Shown in pieces: positions 7,404 to 15,411 of a stretch of 38,960 bases of DNA; the stretch's first letter is position 1, and each line of letters begins with the position of its first letter. The DNA comes from Fibrobacterota bacterium (GTDB lineage: Bacteria > Fibrobacterota > Fibrobacteria > UBA11236): NCBI GenBank assembly GCA_023249635.1, contig JAHFCH010000038.1, forward strand, positions 1 to 38,960, given 5' to 3'. Position numbers and translations under genes: made by a program. Under the pieces are notes generated by a model. It did no database searches. It worked only from the letters and a program-made list of their open reading frames with translations, and was not told the DNA's origin.

Positions 7404-9176
7404 TTACTCCGGAATTTTCATAAGGGCCAAATCGGCCGCGGCGCGGGCCTTCCCGGCCGCCTGCAACAAGGCCACGGCATTGCCGCGGGCCAGATTGAGC
7501 AGGGTCGGGTTGCCGGAAAAGCGCGCGCGCAGGGAGGACCATAAAGGGTGGTGATCGTCCAGGGAATCGAGGGGCATGCCCGCGAGGCCGCCTGGTGAGA
7601 GCGCGTCAGAATCCAGGACGGCGGGCTCTACCAGCAAAGCCGAGGCGCCATCGCAATAAACCAAAGCCCAGCCGTCCGCAATCAGACGCGCGGCCAAGGG
7701 CAAGAAGCGGCGATCTTCCGCGATTGGCAACAGCGCATGCGTCAGACCATGCTCGGCTGCATAACCCGTGAATCTTTCCGGGGTATCCACCGCTTCCAGG
7801 AAATCACGGTAAAAGGCGGCGGAACGCAGGATCATCCGGCCATCCACGTAGGTGAGCTTGGGATAAAGCCGGAATTCCAGGTAACCGCCATAACGGAGCT
7901 CATTGAACAAGTTGCCGGGGATGGGGTGCGCCGCCAGTAAATCGACCGCGGTGGCGGGAAAGCGGAAAGGGGTTTCCAATTTTCCCGGCAACTCATAGTC
8001 CCAGGCGCGATGGATTCGGGGGCCATAGAATGCCGCGATGCATGCGAGGGCCCCGGCGCCGATTGCGAGCCCCCTGCGAGCGTCCCCGGACCCTTGGGTA
8101 ACCTGTAGGTTACGTCCGGCTGCCATCAATCCGGCCAACAATGCCAAGGGCAAGTTGCGTTGGGCCATGCAGCCGAGGATCGAGAAGGCGAGGAAGAGGA
8201 GCAGATGCCCCGGGCTGGTGCGCTTGCGCGCGCGCAAGAACGTGTACAGGACGAACGCGGCCAGGGCCATCAGGACCAGAGCGGAGGCTGCTTCGCGGTA
8301 GAGGAGTTCGGAGAAGGGAAGGTTTTCGGCGATCTCGCGGGAGAATACATTGGACGGAAGCGGAGTGATACGCGCCAATAGGGACAGCGGGAGCAGGAAT
8401 CCGTTCAACCCATAGGGCGTAGCGAAACCCGCTATCCACAGTCCAGCGACGGTCCAGGCCAGCGGAGCCAAGCCTATGGGGTTCCGGCTTGCCGACCGCG
8501 GATCGACGGGGCCTTCCGATCCCGCATCGCGCAAGCCGGCTCCGATTCCCGAGCGCGCCGCGAATTCTCCCAGGGCCAGGCACGAGACCAGGATGGCTCC
8601 GAGCGGATAGAGTCCTTGGATATTGGCCATGGCGATTTGCACCGGAACCAGTATCAACCAGGGCCGGCGCAGATTTCCGCGGAGAAATTCCATGGTAACC
8701 GAATACTGGATGCCGAGCCCGAGCAGCGTAAGCGCGATCGGGCGCACATCGAGGAAAAAGCGGACATGGTAAATACCGAGCGCAGCCATAGGCAGCAACC
8801 AGGGCCAGGTACGCCGATGGAAATGGGGACGCAGGGCGAAGGCGAGGGCACCGGCCACCGCTGCGCATTTGCCCGCGATCAAGGCCCCCGCGCCTCCCAG
8901 CTTCCAACCCATATAGGCCAGGACCTGGAAGCCCCAATGAAGATCTATCCAAGGCGCACCCAAAGAAGATTGGCAAAAGGGATCGACGCGCAGGAATTCC
9001 ATCCGCGCCCGCATCAGCTTCGCCGCCGCCAGGTGCCACCAGATATCCGTATCAGTCAGCGGATACCAGAGGCAGGCCCAGACCCAGGCGAAACCCAGGC
9101 CAATGCAGGTAAGGGCCATCCACAGGGAGCCCCCGCGTTTCGCGGCGAAGATCGGATTCTGCCCTGGATCGGCCAT
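7404..9176 (-). CDS. Polytopic membrane protein, GT-C glycosyltransferase-like
   Basis: This protein has 590 residues and about ten to twelve hydrophobic segments. Near the N-terminus, after the first span, comes YPLTDTDIWWHLAAAKLM with an acidic DTD, then DPFCQSS and WIDLHWGFQVLAYMGWKLGG. This order (DTDxWWHLA, DPFS, WxxxxWxFQV) is what I associate with lipid-linked-sugar GT-C-type membrane proteins in many Gram-negative phyla. The soluble C-terminus contains LFNELRYGGYLEFRL and YVDGRM, also typical. A role in sugar transfer to an envelope polymer is likely, but donor and acceptor are unknown. The start at 9176 precedes the first span; no good Shine-Dalgarno sequence is seen. It is divergent from the nucleotide-sugar gene at 9240. 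Confidence 0.75.
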   Translation of the reverse strand: MADPGQNPIFAAKRGGSLWMALTCIGLGFAWVWACLWYPLTDTDIWWHLAAAKLMRARMEFLRVDPFCQSSLGAPWIDLHWGFQVLAYMGWKLGGAGALIAGKCAAVAGALAFALRPHFHRRTWPWLLPMAALGIYHVRFFLDVRPIALTLLGLGIQYSVTMEFLRGNLRRPWLILVPVQIAMANIQGLYPLGAILVSCLALGEFAARSGIGAGLRDAGSEGPVDPRSASRNPIGLAPLAWTVAGLWIAGFATPYGLNGFLLPLSLLARITPLPSNVFSREIAENLPFSELLYREAASALVLMALAAFVLYTFLRARKRTSPGHLLLFLAFSILGCMAQRNLPLALLAGLMAAGRNLQVTQGSGDARRGLAIGAGALACIAAFYGPRIHRAWDYELPGKLETPFRFPATAVDLLAAHPIPGNLFNELRYGGYLEFRLYPKLTYVDGRMILRSAAFYRDFLEAVDTPERFTGYAAEHGLTHALLPIAEDRRFLPLAARLIADGWALVYCDGASALLVEPAVLDSDALSPGGLAGMPLDSLDDHHPLWSSLRARFSGNPTLLNLARGNAVALLQAAGKARAAADLALMKIPE

Positions 9177-9223
9177 GGGGCAAAGGTAACAAGGGCCCGT
9201 GCGTGGAGATCCGCATCCGCCCT

Positions 9224-9235
9224 TTACTAATTTTA
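9224..9235 (+). promoter_or_regulatory. Possible -10 element TTACTAATTTTA
   Basis: It contains TAATTTTA (TAnnTTT pattern) and ends four bases before the ATG at 9240. It is a weaker match (8 of 12) to TTCCTATATTTC and implies a leaderless transcript. Confidence 0.3.
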
Positions 9236-9239
9236 TCCC

Positions 9240-10318
9240 ATGCCCAGGATAGCCTTGCTCGGTTGCGGCGGTTTCATCGGCAGCCATTGCCTGGACGCCT
9301 TCCTGGCCGATCCCGACACCTTCGTGGAGGGCTGGGACTGGTCCCCGGCCAAGATCCTCTCCCACCTCGCCCAACGCAATTTCCGTTTCCATGCGGGCGA
9401 TATCTACACCCAGCCCGATCTCGCGGACCGCCTGGCCCAAAGCGATGTGGTCATCAGCCTGGCGGCCATCTGCAATCCTTCCCAGTACAATACCCGCGCC
9501 TTGGACGTGATCGACAGCAATTTCATCCAGGCCCGAGGATAGCCGAACTCTGCGCCGAACGCGGGAAATGGCTCGTCCAGTTCTCCACCAGCGAAGTCTA
9601 CGGACAGACGCTGGCGCATTGGACCGGCGCCGAAGATCCCAAACCCGATCAATACGAGATGGACGAAGGCGAAACGCCGTTGTTGCTGGGACCCGTGACC
9701 AGCCAGCGTTGGAGCTATGCCTGCGCCAAGCAATTGCTGGAGCGCTACGTGTACGCCTTGCATAAGGAAAAGGGCCTGGATTTCACCTTGGTGCGTCCGT
9801 TCAACTTCCTGGGACCGCGGATGGATTTCCTTCCCGGCCGCGAGGGCGAAGGCCTGCCGCGGGTTTTGGCCTGTTTCACCGGGGCCTTGCTCGACAAGCG
9901 TCCCCTGCCCTTGGTTGATGGCGGGCATTCGCGCCGTACCTTCCTGGCGGTCGAAGAGGCGGTCAAGGCGCTTTCCCTGATGCTTGATCAACCCGGAATG
10001 GCCAAGAACCAGATTTTCAATCTGGGCAATCCCGCCAACGAAACCACCATCCGAGGGCTGGCCGAATTGATGCGGACCGTTGCCGCCGAGATAACCGGCG
10101 ACGAAAGCTACCGCTCCCTGGCCCTGGAATACGTTTCCTCCGAGGCTTTCTACGGCGAGGGATATGCCGATTCTGATCGTCGGATGCCGCGCATTGACAA
10201 GGCTTTGCGCCTGCTGGGATGGGAACCGCAAAGGGATTTGCGCGACATTCTCCGCCGCACCTTGGAGCACGCCTTCGCGACCCATCGTCCCGGTCCGGAC
10301 ACCGCCGCGCGAACCTGA
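9240..10318 (+). pseudogene. UDP-apiose/UDP-xylose synthase-like SDR, frameshifted
   Basis: Two frames together encode one protein resembling plant UDP-apiose/xylose synthase and the decarboxylase domain of ArnA. Frame one (9240-9542) holds the Rossmann loop GCGGFIGSH, SLAAICNPSQYNT and VIDSNFIQA. The second frame continues with RIAELCAERGKW, FSTSEVYG, RWSYACAKQLLERYV (YxxxK), LVRPFNFLGPRMDFLPG, FNLGNPANETT and FYGEGYADSDRR. The break lies at about 9525-9540. One extra base there would give an uninterrupted frame of 359 residues and the spacing expected from the plant enzyme. Family members decarboxylate UDP-glucuronate, with or without ring contraction. It may be a sequencing error or a recent mutation; no -1 slippery heptamer is visible. 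Confidence 0.85.
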
Positions 10319-10331
10319 TTCCTATATTTCC
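10319..10331 (+). promoter_or_regulatory. TTCCTATATTTCC promoter-like motif
   Basis: This is identical over 13 bases to the site at 22252-22264. It starts directly at the stop codon of the upstream gene and lies 57 bases before the ATG of the AlgX-like gene. TATATTTC fits a TAnnTTTG-like -10 element. Confidence 0.6.
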
Positions 10332-10387
10332 GAGCCATCGGCGCAGGGGAGCGATCGCGCGCCGCCACATCCTTTCCGGGAGTACGC

Positions 10388-12454
10388 ATGCCCACCCCCC
10401 GTAACGCCTCCGTTACCCCTGTCACCTCAGCTACCCGTAACACGCATGCTCCCAAAGGAACGGCCCTGGCTGCCGCCGCCTGCGCGGCCTTGGCGCTGAT
10501 CGCTTGCCAAGTGGAGGACAAGAAATCCGCCGAGCCGGACGTCACCACTTTGAATCAGGCTTACAATCGCCTGCATTCCCACGTTCTGGTCCGCCACATC
10601 CGCGTGCCCACCGAGGCCAATCTCGACCTGGCGGCCTATTCCAAGAACGTCATGTTGATCGATCCGGAATGGAAGGCCGTGCATCCCGCCTCCCGCGTGG
10701 GCCTGACGGGGATTTCCTTCAACGGGCTGCTGCAGGACGTGAAGCCCATCCTCGATTTCACCCCGCTTACCGATGGCGAGAAGGCCCACCCCCTGGCCTG
10801 GACTCCCGTGCTCGAGCATTTGCTGAAATGGAATTTCGAGAAGGCCTCGGCCTTGGCCAATGCCTACGCGGCCGTTACGGGCGAGCGTTGGGGCGACACG
10901 ACCGATCTGGCCCAGCCTTTCCAGGAATTCGGATCCCTTTACATCCACAGCAAGGGTAATGTGAAGGAAGTCTGGGTCGAGCTTGAGTTCAAGCCCTGGC
11001 TCAATTCCTTCCTGGATGGGGTGCTCGATCAGGATCGCGACGGCTATCCCGATGCGGTGGCGCGCCTGGACCCCCGTATTTTCACGGCCGAGATGGCGGC
11101 GGAAATCTCGGGCGAGTATACCCATAAGGTTTTGAGCGAAGGCCAGGTGATTGACTGGGCCCGCAACCTTGCTTCACGTTGGTACCCTTCCTACAATACC
11201 GATTTGCTCCCCTTGAAATCGGGATCGGCATGGCCGTACGAGGAAACCCCCGACGCGACCAAGAAGGAAATGTCCGGGGTGTGGGTCGCCAATCCCCTCT
11301 TCATCCTGCAAGGCCATCCCTTCGCCGATACCCTGTTCAACGCCTTTGAAGTGGAAGGCATGGGCGGGGCTAAGACCGAATTCCAGAAGCGCAAGGAAGG
11401 CAAGCCGGTGGCGCGCGGCCTCGACAAGGGCCTCAGCTCGCGCCTGGAGGCGATCATCACCAAGGTGGATAAGGAAAAGAAGGCCTACGGCGCCGGGGAT
11501 TGGAAGAAGTGGACCACGCGGCTCGCCCCGTTCCATGAGGACCTGAAGAAGTTCGCATCCCAGGAACCGGAAGCCGTGCTCGGCCTCATGGCTCCCGGCA
11601 AATTCCTGGTTTTCCGCCGCGAAGTGGAATACCTGCAGGCCCCGGATTGGACCACCCCGGGCGCCCCCGCGAGCCCGGTCCCGACCATCGCGGCCTTCAA
11701 GGATTATCTCGCCGCCCAGGGAATCGATTTTCTCTTCGTGCCCATTCCCACCAAGCTGGACATCTATCCCGAAAACATCGCCCCCAAGACGGATACCCTG
11801 CCCGGGCATATCGCGCAACCCTTGGGCCGCAAACTGATCCGCGAACTCGCAGAGGCGCGCGTGGAAACCCTGGATTTGCTGGAGCCCTTCCTCAAGATCA
11901 AAGCTGCCAGCGAATCCGGCAAGCGCAGCCTTTATCAGCGGCAGGATACCCATTGGACCACGGTGGGCCTGGAAGCGGCCGCGCAGTTGGTGGCGGAACG
12001 CATCAAGCGCTATTCCTGGTACGACACCCTCTATCGGGACAAGAAGGATTATAAGCTGAAGGACACCACCTTCGACAACCTGGGCGACATCCAGGCGCGC
12101 CTGCCGGACGCGAAGAAGGCCGAGGTGGCTCCGGAATCCCTGCTGGGACGCCAAGTGGTGGACAACTCCGGGACCCTGTACGAGGACGTGGACTCGGCTT
12201 CGGTGCTGGTATTGGGCGACAGCTATACCGGCGTATTCCAGACGGTGGGCTGCCGTCACGCAGGCGTTACCGCGCACCTGGCCAAGGAGCTGGGCGGCCC
12301 GGTGGATTTGATCATGGGTTGGGGCGGAGGCCCCGAGGCGCCGGGTAAGCTCAAGAAGCGCGGCGACGCATACCTCCATCCCAAGCGCCTGGTCGTGTGG
12401 ATGATGTCCTCGCGCGATCTCTTCGTCTATCCCGGAGGATGGTCCGCGAAGTGA
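10388..12454 (+). CDS. AlgX/AlgJ-like SGNH-fold lipoprotein (putative O-acetylation-type protein)
   Basis: This 688-residue lipoprotein has a long n-region, a hydrophobic Ala-rich core and a lipobox-like LIAC (Cys40). Residues 41-400 are not recognised. The C-terminal third resembles the SGNH domain of alginate O-acetylation proteins AlgJ/AlgX: FLFVPIPTKLDIYP, RQDTHWTTVGLEAAA with the Asp-His pair (Asp520, His522), and VLVLGDSYTG with the nucleophile Ser612 in GDS. In that family these residues are the triad that acetylates an exported polysaccharide. No AlgI-type MBOAT gene lies nearby, so it may work with a distant partner or act as an esterase. The next gene overlaps by four bases. Confidence 0.7.
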   Translation: MPTPRNASVTPVTSATRNTHAPKGTALAAAACAALALIACQVEDKKSAEPDVTTLNQAYNRLHSHVLVRHIRVPTEANLDLAAYSKNVMLIDPEWKAVHPASRVGLTGISFNGLLQDVKPILDFTPLTDGEKAHPLAWTPVLEHLLKWNFEKASALANAYAAVTGERWGDTTDLAQPFQEFGSLYIHSKGNVKEVWVELEFKPWLNSFLDGVLDQDRDGYPDAVARLDPRIFTAEMAAEISGEYTHKVLSEGQVIDWARNLASRWYPSYNTDLLPLKSGSAWPYEETPDATKKEMSGVWVANPLFILQGHPFADTLFNAFEVEGMGGAKTEFQKRKEGKPVARGLDKGLSSRLEAIITKVDKEKKAYGAGDWKKWTTRLAPFHEDLKKFASQEPEAVLGLMAPGKFLVFRREVEYLQAPDWTTPGAPASPVPTIAAFKDYLAAQGIDFLFVPIPTKLDIYPENIAPKTDTLPGHIAQPLGRKLIRELAEARVETLDLLEPFLKIKAASESGKRSLYQRQDTHWTTVGLEAAAQLVAERIKRYSWYDTLYRDKKDYKLKDTTFDNLGDIQARLPDAKKAEVAPESLLGRQVVDNSGTLYEDVDSASVLVLGDSYTGVFQTVGCRHAGVTAHLAKELGGPVDLIMGWGGGPEAPGKLKKRGDAYLHPKRLVVWMMSSRDLFVYPGGWSAK

Positions 12455-13338
12455 TAGGTATCCGCTGCGCGGCCGCGTTGTTGGCCGCATCCCTGGGAGC
12501 CTGCCGCCTAGAGCCTCCCGATCCCGCCTCCCAGGCCGCCGCCATCCTCCGCAAGCATCCCTCCGGATTCTCCGATCAACTCGCGGCCCTGGATGCCTTG
12601 GCCGCCCGCGAGGTAGCGGCCCTCGAGCCCGATATGGTTCCTCCGCAAAGGGTATCCCTGGCGGAAAGCCTTTTCGCATATTCGGCCCGCCTCAAGCCCG
12701 CCTTCGCCGCCGCCTCGGCCGCGCCCGATTCCGATTCCGTCCGCATCGCCGCGCTCAATGCCTTCATCTTCGATTCCCTGGCCCTGCTACCGCTGGATGC
12801 CGATACCGGTTTGGCCGCCACGGTTCCCAGCCTCGCCTTGGCGCGCCGTAAAGGCAATTGCGTTGCCCTCACCCTCATCTACCTAGGCCTCGGTCAAGCC
12901 TTGGATGTCCCGCTGGTGCCCGTGTTCCTGCCGGGGCATCTCTGCTTGCGGTTGCGCCGTGGCCCCGTGGCCCGCAATATCGAAACCCTGCGAGGCGGCA
13001 TCGCGCGCACCGATTCGTTCTACCGCGAAACCTTCACCCTGGGGAAACGTCCCTGGTACTCTCTCGCCGATGCGCGGCCCAATCAAGCGCTGGCGGCGCT
13101 GGTCTTCAACCTGGGCAATGCGCGCCGATTCCATGGCGACACGCGCGCGGCCGCCGACGAATACCGCCTGGTCGAGGAGGCCTTGCCGGGATTTCCCGAA
13201 GCCTTGGGCAACCAGGGAGTATGCCTTTGGCTGCGGGGGGACAGCGCCGGCGCCAAAGCGAAATTCACCGCGGCCCTGGCCGGGGATTCCCTTTCCGCTC
13301 CCGCCCTGAGGAATTTGGGGCTGTTCTCCGGCAGGTGA
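12451..13338 (+). CDS. Transglutaminase-like lipoprotein with TPR-type C-terminus
   Basis: About 295 residues. The signal peptide ends in a lipobox (ASLGAC). The central part has RKGNCVALTLIYLGLGQAL and, later, VFLPGHLCLRL: the Cys in GNC and the His in PGH are placed as in SirB1/transglutaminase-like domains. After it come YxxExALPGFPEALGNQG and AKAKFTAAL, which are TPR-type helices. The role may be a cysteine peptidase or a structural relative in the periplasm. I prefer the GTG at 12451, which overlaps the upstream TGA (GTGA) and has GGAGG 11 bases before it. An in-frame ATG at 12439 sits directly against that GGAGG and is the alternative. Confidence 0.7.
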   Translation: MIGIRCAAALLAASLGACRLEPPDPASQAAAILRKHPSGFSDQLAALDALAAREVAALEPDMVPPQRVSLAESLFAYSARLKPAFAAASAAPDSDSVRIAALNAFIFDSLALLPLDADTGLAATVPSLALARRKGNCVALTLIYLGLGQALDVPLVPVFLPGHLCLRLRRGPVARNIETLRGGIARTDSFYRETFTLGKRPWYSLADARPNQALAALVFNLGNARRFHGDTRAAADEYRLVEEALPGFPEALGNQGVCLWLRGDSAGAKAKFTAALAGDSLSAPALRNLGLFSGR

Positions 13339-13403
13339 ACCGTTTCCCGGCCAGATCATCTCCGCGGGTGGTCCCACGGCCCGCGACCCGGTATCTTATC
13401 CTC

Positions 13404-13595
13404 GTGGCACGCCGCAATCAGAATCCTATCCGCTCCTCCGACGAAGCATCCCCCTTTCGGGAATTCGTGCTGGGTGCGCTCCTGCTCAGCGCCTGCTTCA
13501 TCAGCCTATGCGCCTACGCTTCCTACCAGCGTAAGGATTTGGTCGAGCACGCGACCCGGCTGACGGTGAACAGCGCCGCTACCCTCCCCCACTGA
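13404..13595 (+). CDS. Short pilin-like single-span protein
   Basis: This 63-residue ORF starts with GTG and has one hydrophobic span: FREFVLGALLLSACFISL followed by CAYASYQRKDL. That stretch resembles the start of the pilin-like protein at 14390 (FFILSVAFVSLGAYTSTQR) closely enough to suggest common origin. It lacks the Gly before Phe needed for a normal prepilin peptidase site and has no globular domain. It could be a decayed pilin, a small regulator of pilus assembly, or not a gene. TATCTTATCC lies just upstream, and a GTG start with no clear Shine-Dalgarno sequence would fit leaderless expression. Confidence 0.45.
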   Translation: MARRNQNPIRSSDEASPFREFVLGALLLSACFISLCAYASYQRKDLVEHATRLTVNSAATLPH

Positions 13596-13608
13596 CCGCT
13601 TCTCTTAT

Positions 13609-13654
13609 GACTTTTTGAGGGCCTTTTGAGGGCCTCTTAATGGCTTTTTGAGCC
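13609..13654 (+). repeat. Four imperfect 11-base tandem repeats
   Basis: The run GACTTTTTGAGG, GCCTTTTGAGG, GCCTCTTAATGG, CTTTTTGAGCC has a period of 11-12 bases, about one helical turn, in otherwise GC-rich DNA. It lies 100-145 bases upstream of the DUF4114-like/pilin operon and could be a regulator-binding array. Confidence 0.5.
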
Positions 13655-13751
13655 GAGGGCATCCCAATCCGCCGCTTCCGGTTCCGCATCGGCCCCGCAA
13701 ACCCATTCCGGACTTAATGCTCCATCCCTTAGAATCAGGATGGGTAACCTT

Positions 13752-14396
13752 ATGAAAAATCCGATCCTGCCGGTTTTGCTACTGGGCTGTGCGGCTTTCT
13801 GTTCCGCGCAGACCGACATCTATGTCCCCTATCGCAACAAGAACATGTGGACGGCGGACACGCTATATCTCGGCGCCGGATTCGCGCGAATGAGCAACAA
13901 GCCCGTGACCATCTGGCTGGTAGGCAATGAAGCGGGATGGGAAGGACAGTTGTTCTATGTCGATCCCGTCACTGGGGCGGAGACTTTCCTACTCACCAAT
14001 ATGGGAACCCCCGGGATACCCGTGGAGCTGACCGCGCTCGCCAACGTACCCATCGGCCAAAATCTCACCTTCATGTATAAGGTGGTGAGCAAGAAATCCA
14101 GCGACATGAGCATCGATAAAGGGAAGATCAGGACGCCTAAATACACCGGCCCCAATCGCCGCAACAGCCACTACTTCAGTCAAGCCACCAGCGACGTGAA
14201 TAACAACCCCTCTTTACGATTCGGCCATCGCTGGTCGGTGGCCGGTCGTCTCGCAGCGACCAGGCTCGAATTCGGCTTCGAAGACAATACCGAACCCGCA
14301 TCGGACATGGACTTCGACGATATCATCTTCGGCGTGGACGGGCTGACCCTGGTGAACTTCGAGCGTACCGCCAAGGTACGGAGCTACGTATGGTGA
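13752..14396 (+). CDS. Secreted DUF4114-like protein
   Basis: This 214-residue protein has a signal peptide (MKNPILPVLLLGCAAFCSAQ, cut after SAQ or nearby). The C-terminal part reads LEFGFEDNT, then DMDFDDIIFGVDGLTLV; this Asp-rich pattern matches DUF4114 (FGFED...DFNDVVF), a domain found in secreted and surface proteins, possibly calcium-binding. ATG 13752 is preferred to ATG 13740 because it starts the signal peptide and follows AGGATGGGTAACCTT. It is the first gene of a set with three pilin-like genes and overlaps the next by seven bases, so it may be a pilus-associated or exported surface factor. Confidence 0.7.
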   Translation: MKNPILPVLLLGCAAFCSAQTDIYVPYRNKNMWTADTLYLGAGFARMSNKPVTIWLVGNEAGWEGQLFYVDPVTGAETFLLTNMGTPGIPVELTALANVPIGQNLTFMYKVVSKKSSDMSIDKGKIRTPKYTGPNRRNSHYFSQATSDVNNNPSLRFGHRWSVAGRLAATRLEFGFEDNTEPASDMDFDDIIFGVDGLTLVNFERTAKVRSYVW

Positions 14397-14821
14397 AGGC
14401 TAACCTGACGGCAATCCGCGCGCAGGCGGGATTTTCCATAGTGGAAATCCTGATCGGATTCTTCATCCTGTCCGTCGCCTTCGTAAGCCTGGGGGCGTAC
14501 ACGTCGACCCAGCGTTCCGGATTGTACAAATCCAACCAGCTCGCCGACGGTACCCAGGCGGCGGTCTCGGCGTTGGAGGAAATGAAGCGGGAACTTTCCG
14601 ATTCGGCGACCTTCAAGCAGCGATACGCCTTGACGGCCTCCGGCGCCCTCCCCCTGCAGCGGGATCGTAAGGTCAACAACGTGCCCTACGGAGTAACGGT
14701 GACGCTCACGCGCGGACCGGCCAACGATTACCTGCTCAAAGTGCGGGCCAAGGCGACGTGGAAGGGATCGCATAGCGTGGAATTCGGAGTCCTGGTTCCC
14801 GGGGCGGCTACGGGCACATGA
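14390..14821 (+). CDS. Type IV pilin-like protein (PilV-type minor pilin)
   Basis: 143 residues. A basic leader ends in QAGFSIVEILIGFFILSVAF: G|F cleavage by prepilin peptidase, Glu at position 5 and a hydrophobic assembly helix. The IVEILIGFFILSV pattern and the QAAVSALEEMKREL region after it resemble PilV/GspI-type minor pilins. The start overlaps the upstream stop (ATGGTGA), so translation is coupled. Minor pilins prime assembly of type IV pili or pseudopili. The set lacks an assembly ATPase or secretin nearby, so the core machinery must be elsewhere. Confidence 0.85.
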   Translation: MVKANLTAIRAQAGFSIVEILIGFFILSVAFVSLGAYTSTQRSGLYKSNQLADGTQAAVSALEEMKRELSDSATFKQRYALTASGALPLQRDRKVNNVPYGVTVTLTRGPANDYLLKVRAKATWKGSHSVEFGVLVPGAATGT

Positions 14822-15411
14822 TCATGCGCGCGCAAAGGCAATCGGGGGTAACGCCTATGGAACTGCTGATCGGCGGATTCCTGGGCCTTCTGCTTACCTT
14901 GTGCGGAGGCTACCTGTTCACCACCCAGGTGAAAGGCTATACGGACATCCGCGATCAGGCGCGCATCCAGGCCGATATGAAGAAGGCCATGGCGGTGATC
15001 ACGCGGCAGATTTCCAACGCCGGCGCCTGCCTTCCCAATCCGCGTTCGGGTTTCACGGCGGGCCATGATAGGCTTTCCTTCCGCTACGTCGACGTGAAGC
15101 GGAAATTCTGCGATAGCGAAGCGGATATCCTCACCATGAGCTTTTATACCCAATCGGACAATGAGCAGGATTACCTGATGCAGGAAGTGCGTTGCCCGGG
15201 AAAGTCACCCGACACGCGCGCCATCTTCGAAGTGCCCGGGGGCTTGGACATGGTATTCAATTACCAGGATAAATCCGGGACCGCCACCATGGACGTTTCC
15301 CGGATCCACGCGGTGGAATTGGATCTGTCTTTGCACACCCGCAAAGGAGCGGGACGACCCATCCGCACCCGGCAGCAAACCTTGAGGGTCAATTGCCCCA
15401 ATCTTTTATGA
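14818..15411 (+). CDS. Type IV pilin-like protein (PilW-type)
   Basis: 197 residues. The prepilin site is QSGVTPMELLIGGFLGLLL: Gly|Val with Glu at position 5, an unusual variant of GFTLxE with Pro in the motif. After the helix comes DQARIQADMKKAMAVITRQISNAG, typical for PilW/GspJ proteins (QxxxRxAxxxLxxDIRxAG). Cys residues at GACLP, RKFC, VRCPG and VNCPN could form disulfides in the periplasm. The start overlaps the upstream stop by four bases (ATGA), and the next gene does the same. Confidence 0.85.
   Translation: MIMRAQRQSGVTPMELLIGGFLGLLLTLCGGYLFTTQVKGYTDIRDQARIQADMKKAMAVITRQISNAGACLPNPRSGFTAGHDRLSFRYVDVKRKFCDSEADILTMSFYTQSDNEQDYLMQEVRCPGKSPDTRAIFEVPGGLDMVFNYQDKSGTATMDVSRIHAVELDLSLHTRKGAGRPIRTRQQTLRVNCPNLL

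Noticed and set aside
9520-9545. Programmed -1 frameshift in the apiose/xylose-synthase-like gene
   Set aside because: No X-XXY-YYZ heptamer or obvious downstream stimulatory hairpin is visible at the junction; an indel is the simpler explanation.
11174-12679. 501-residue minus-strand ORF across the AlgX-like gene
   Set aside because: It crosses the coupled start of the next gene and shows no domain; shadow frame.
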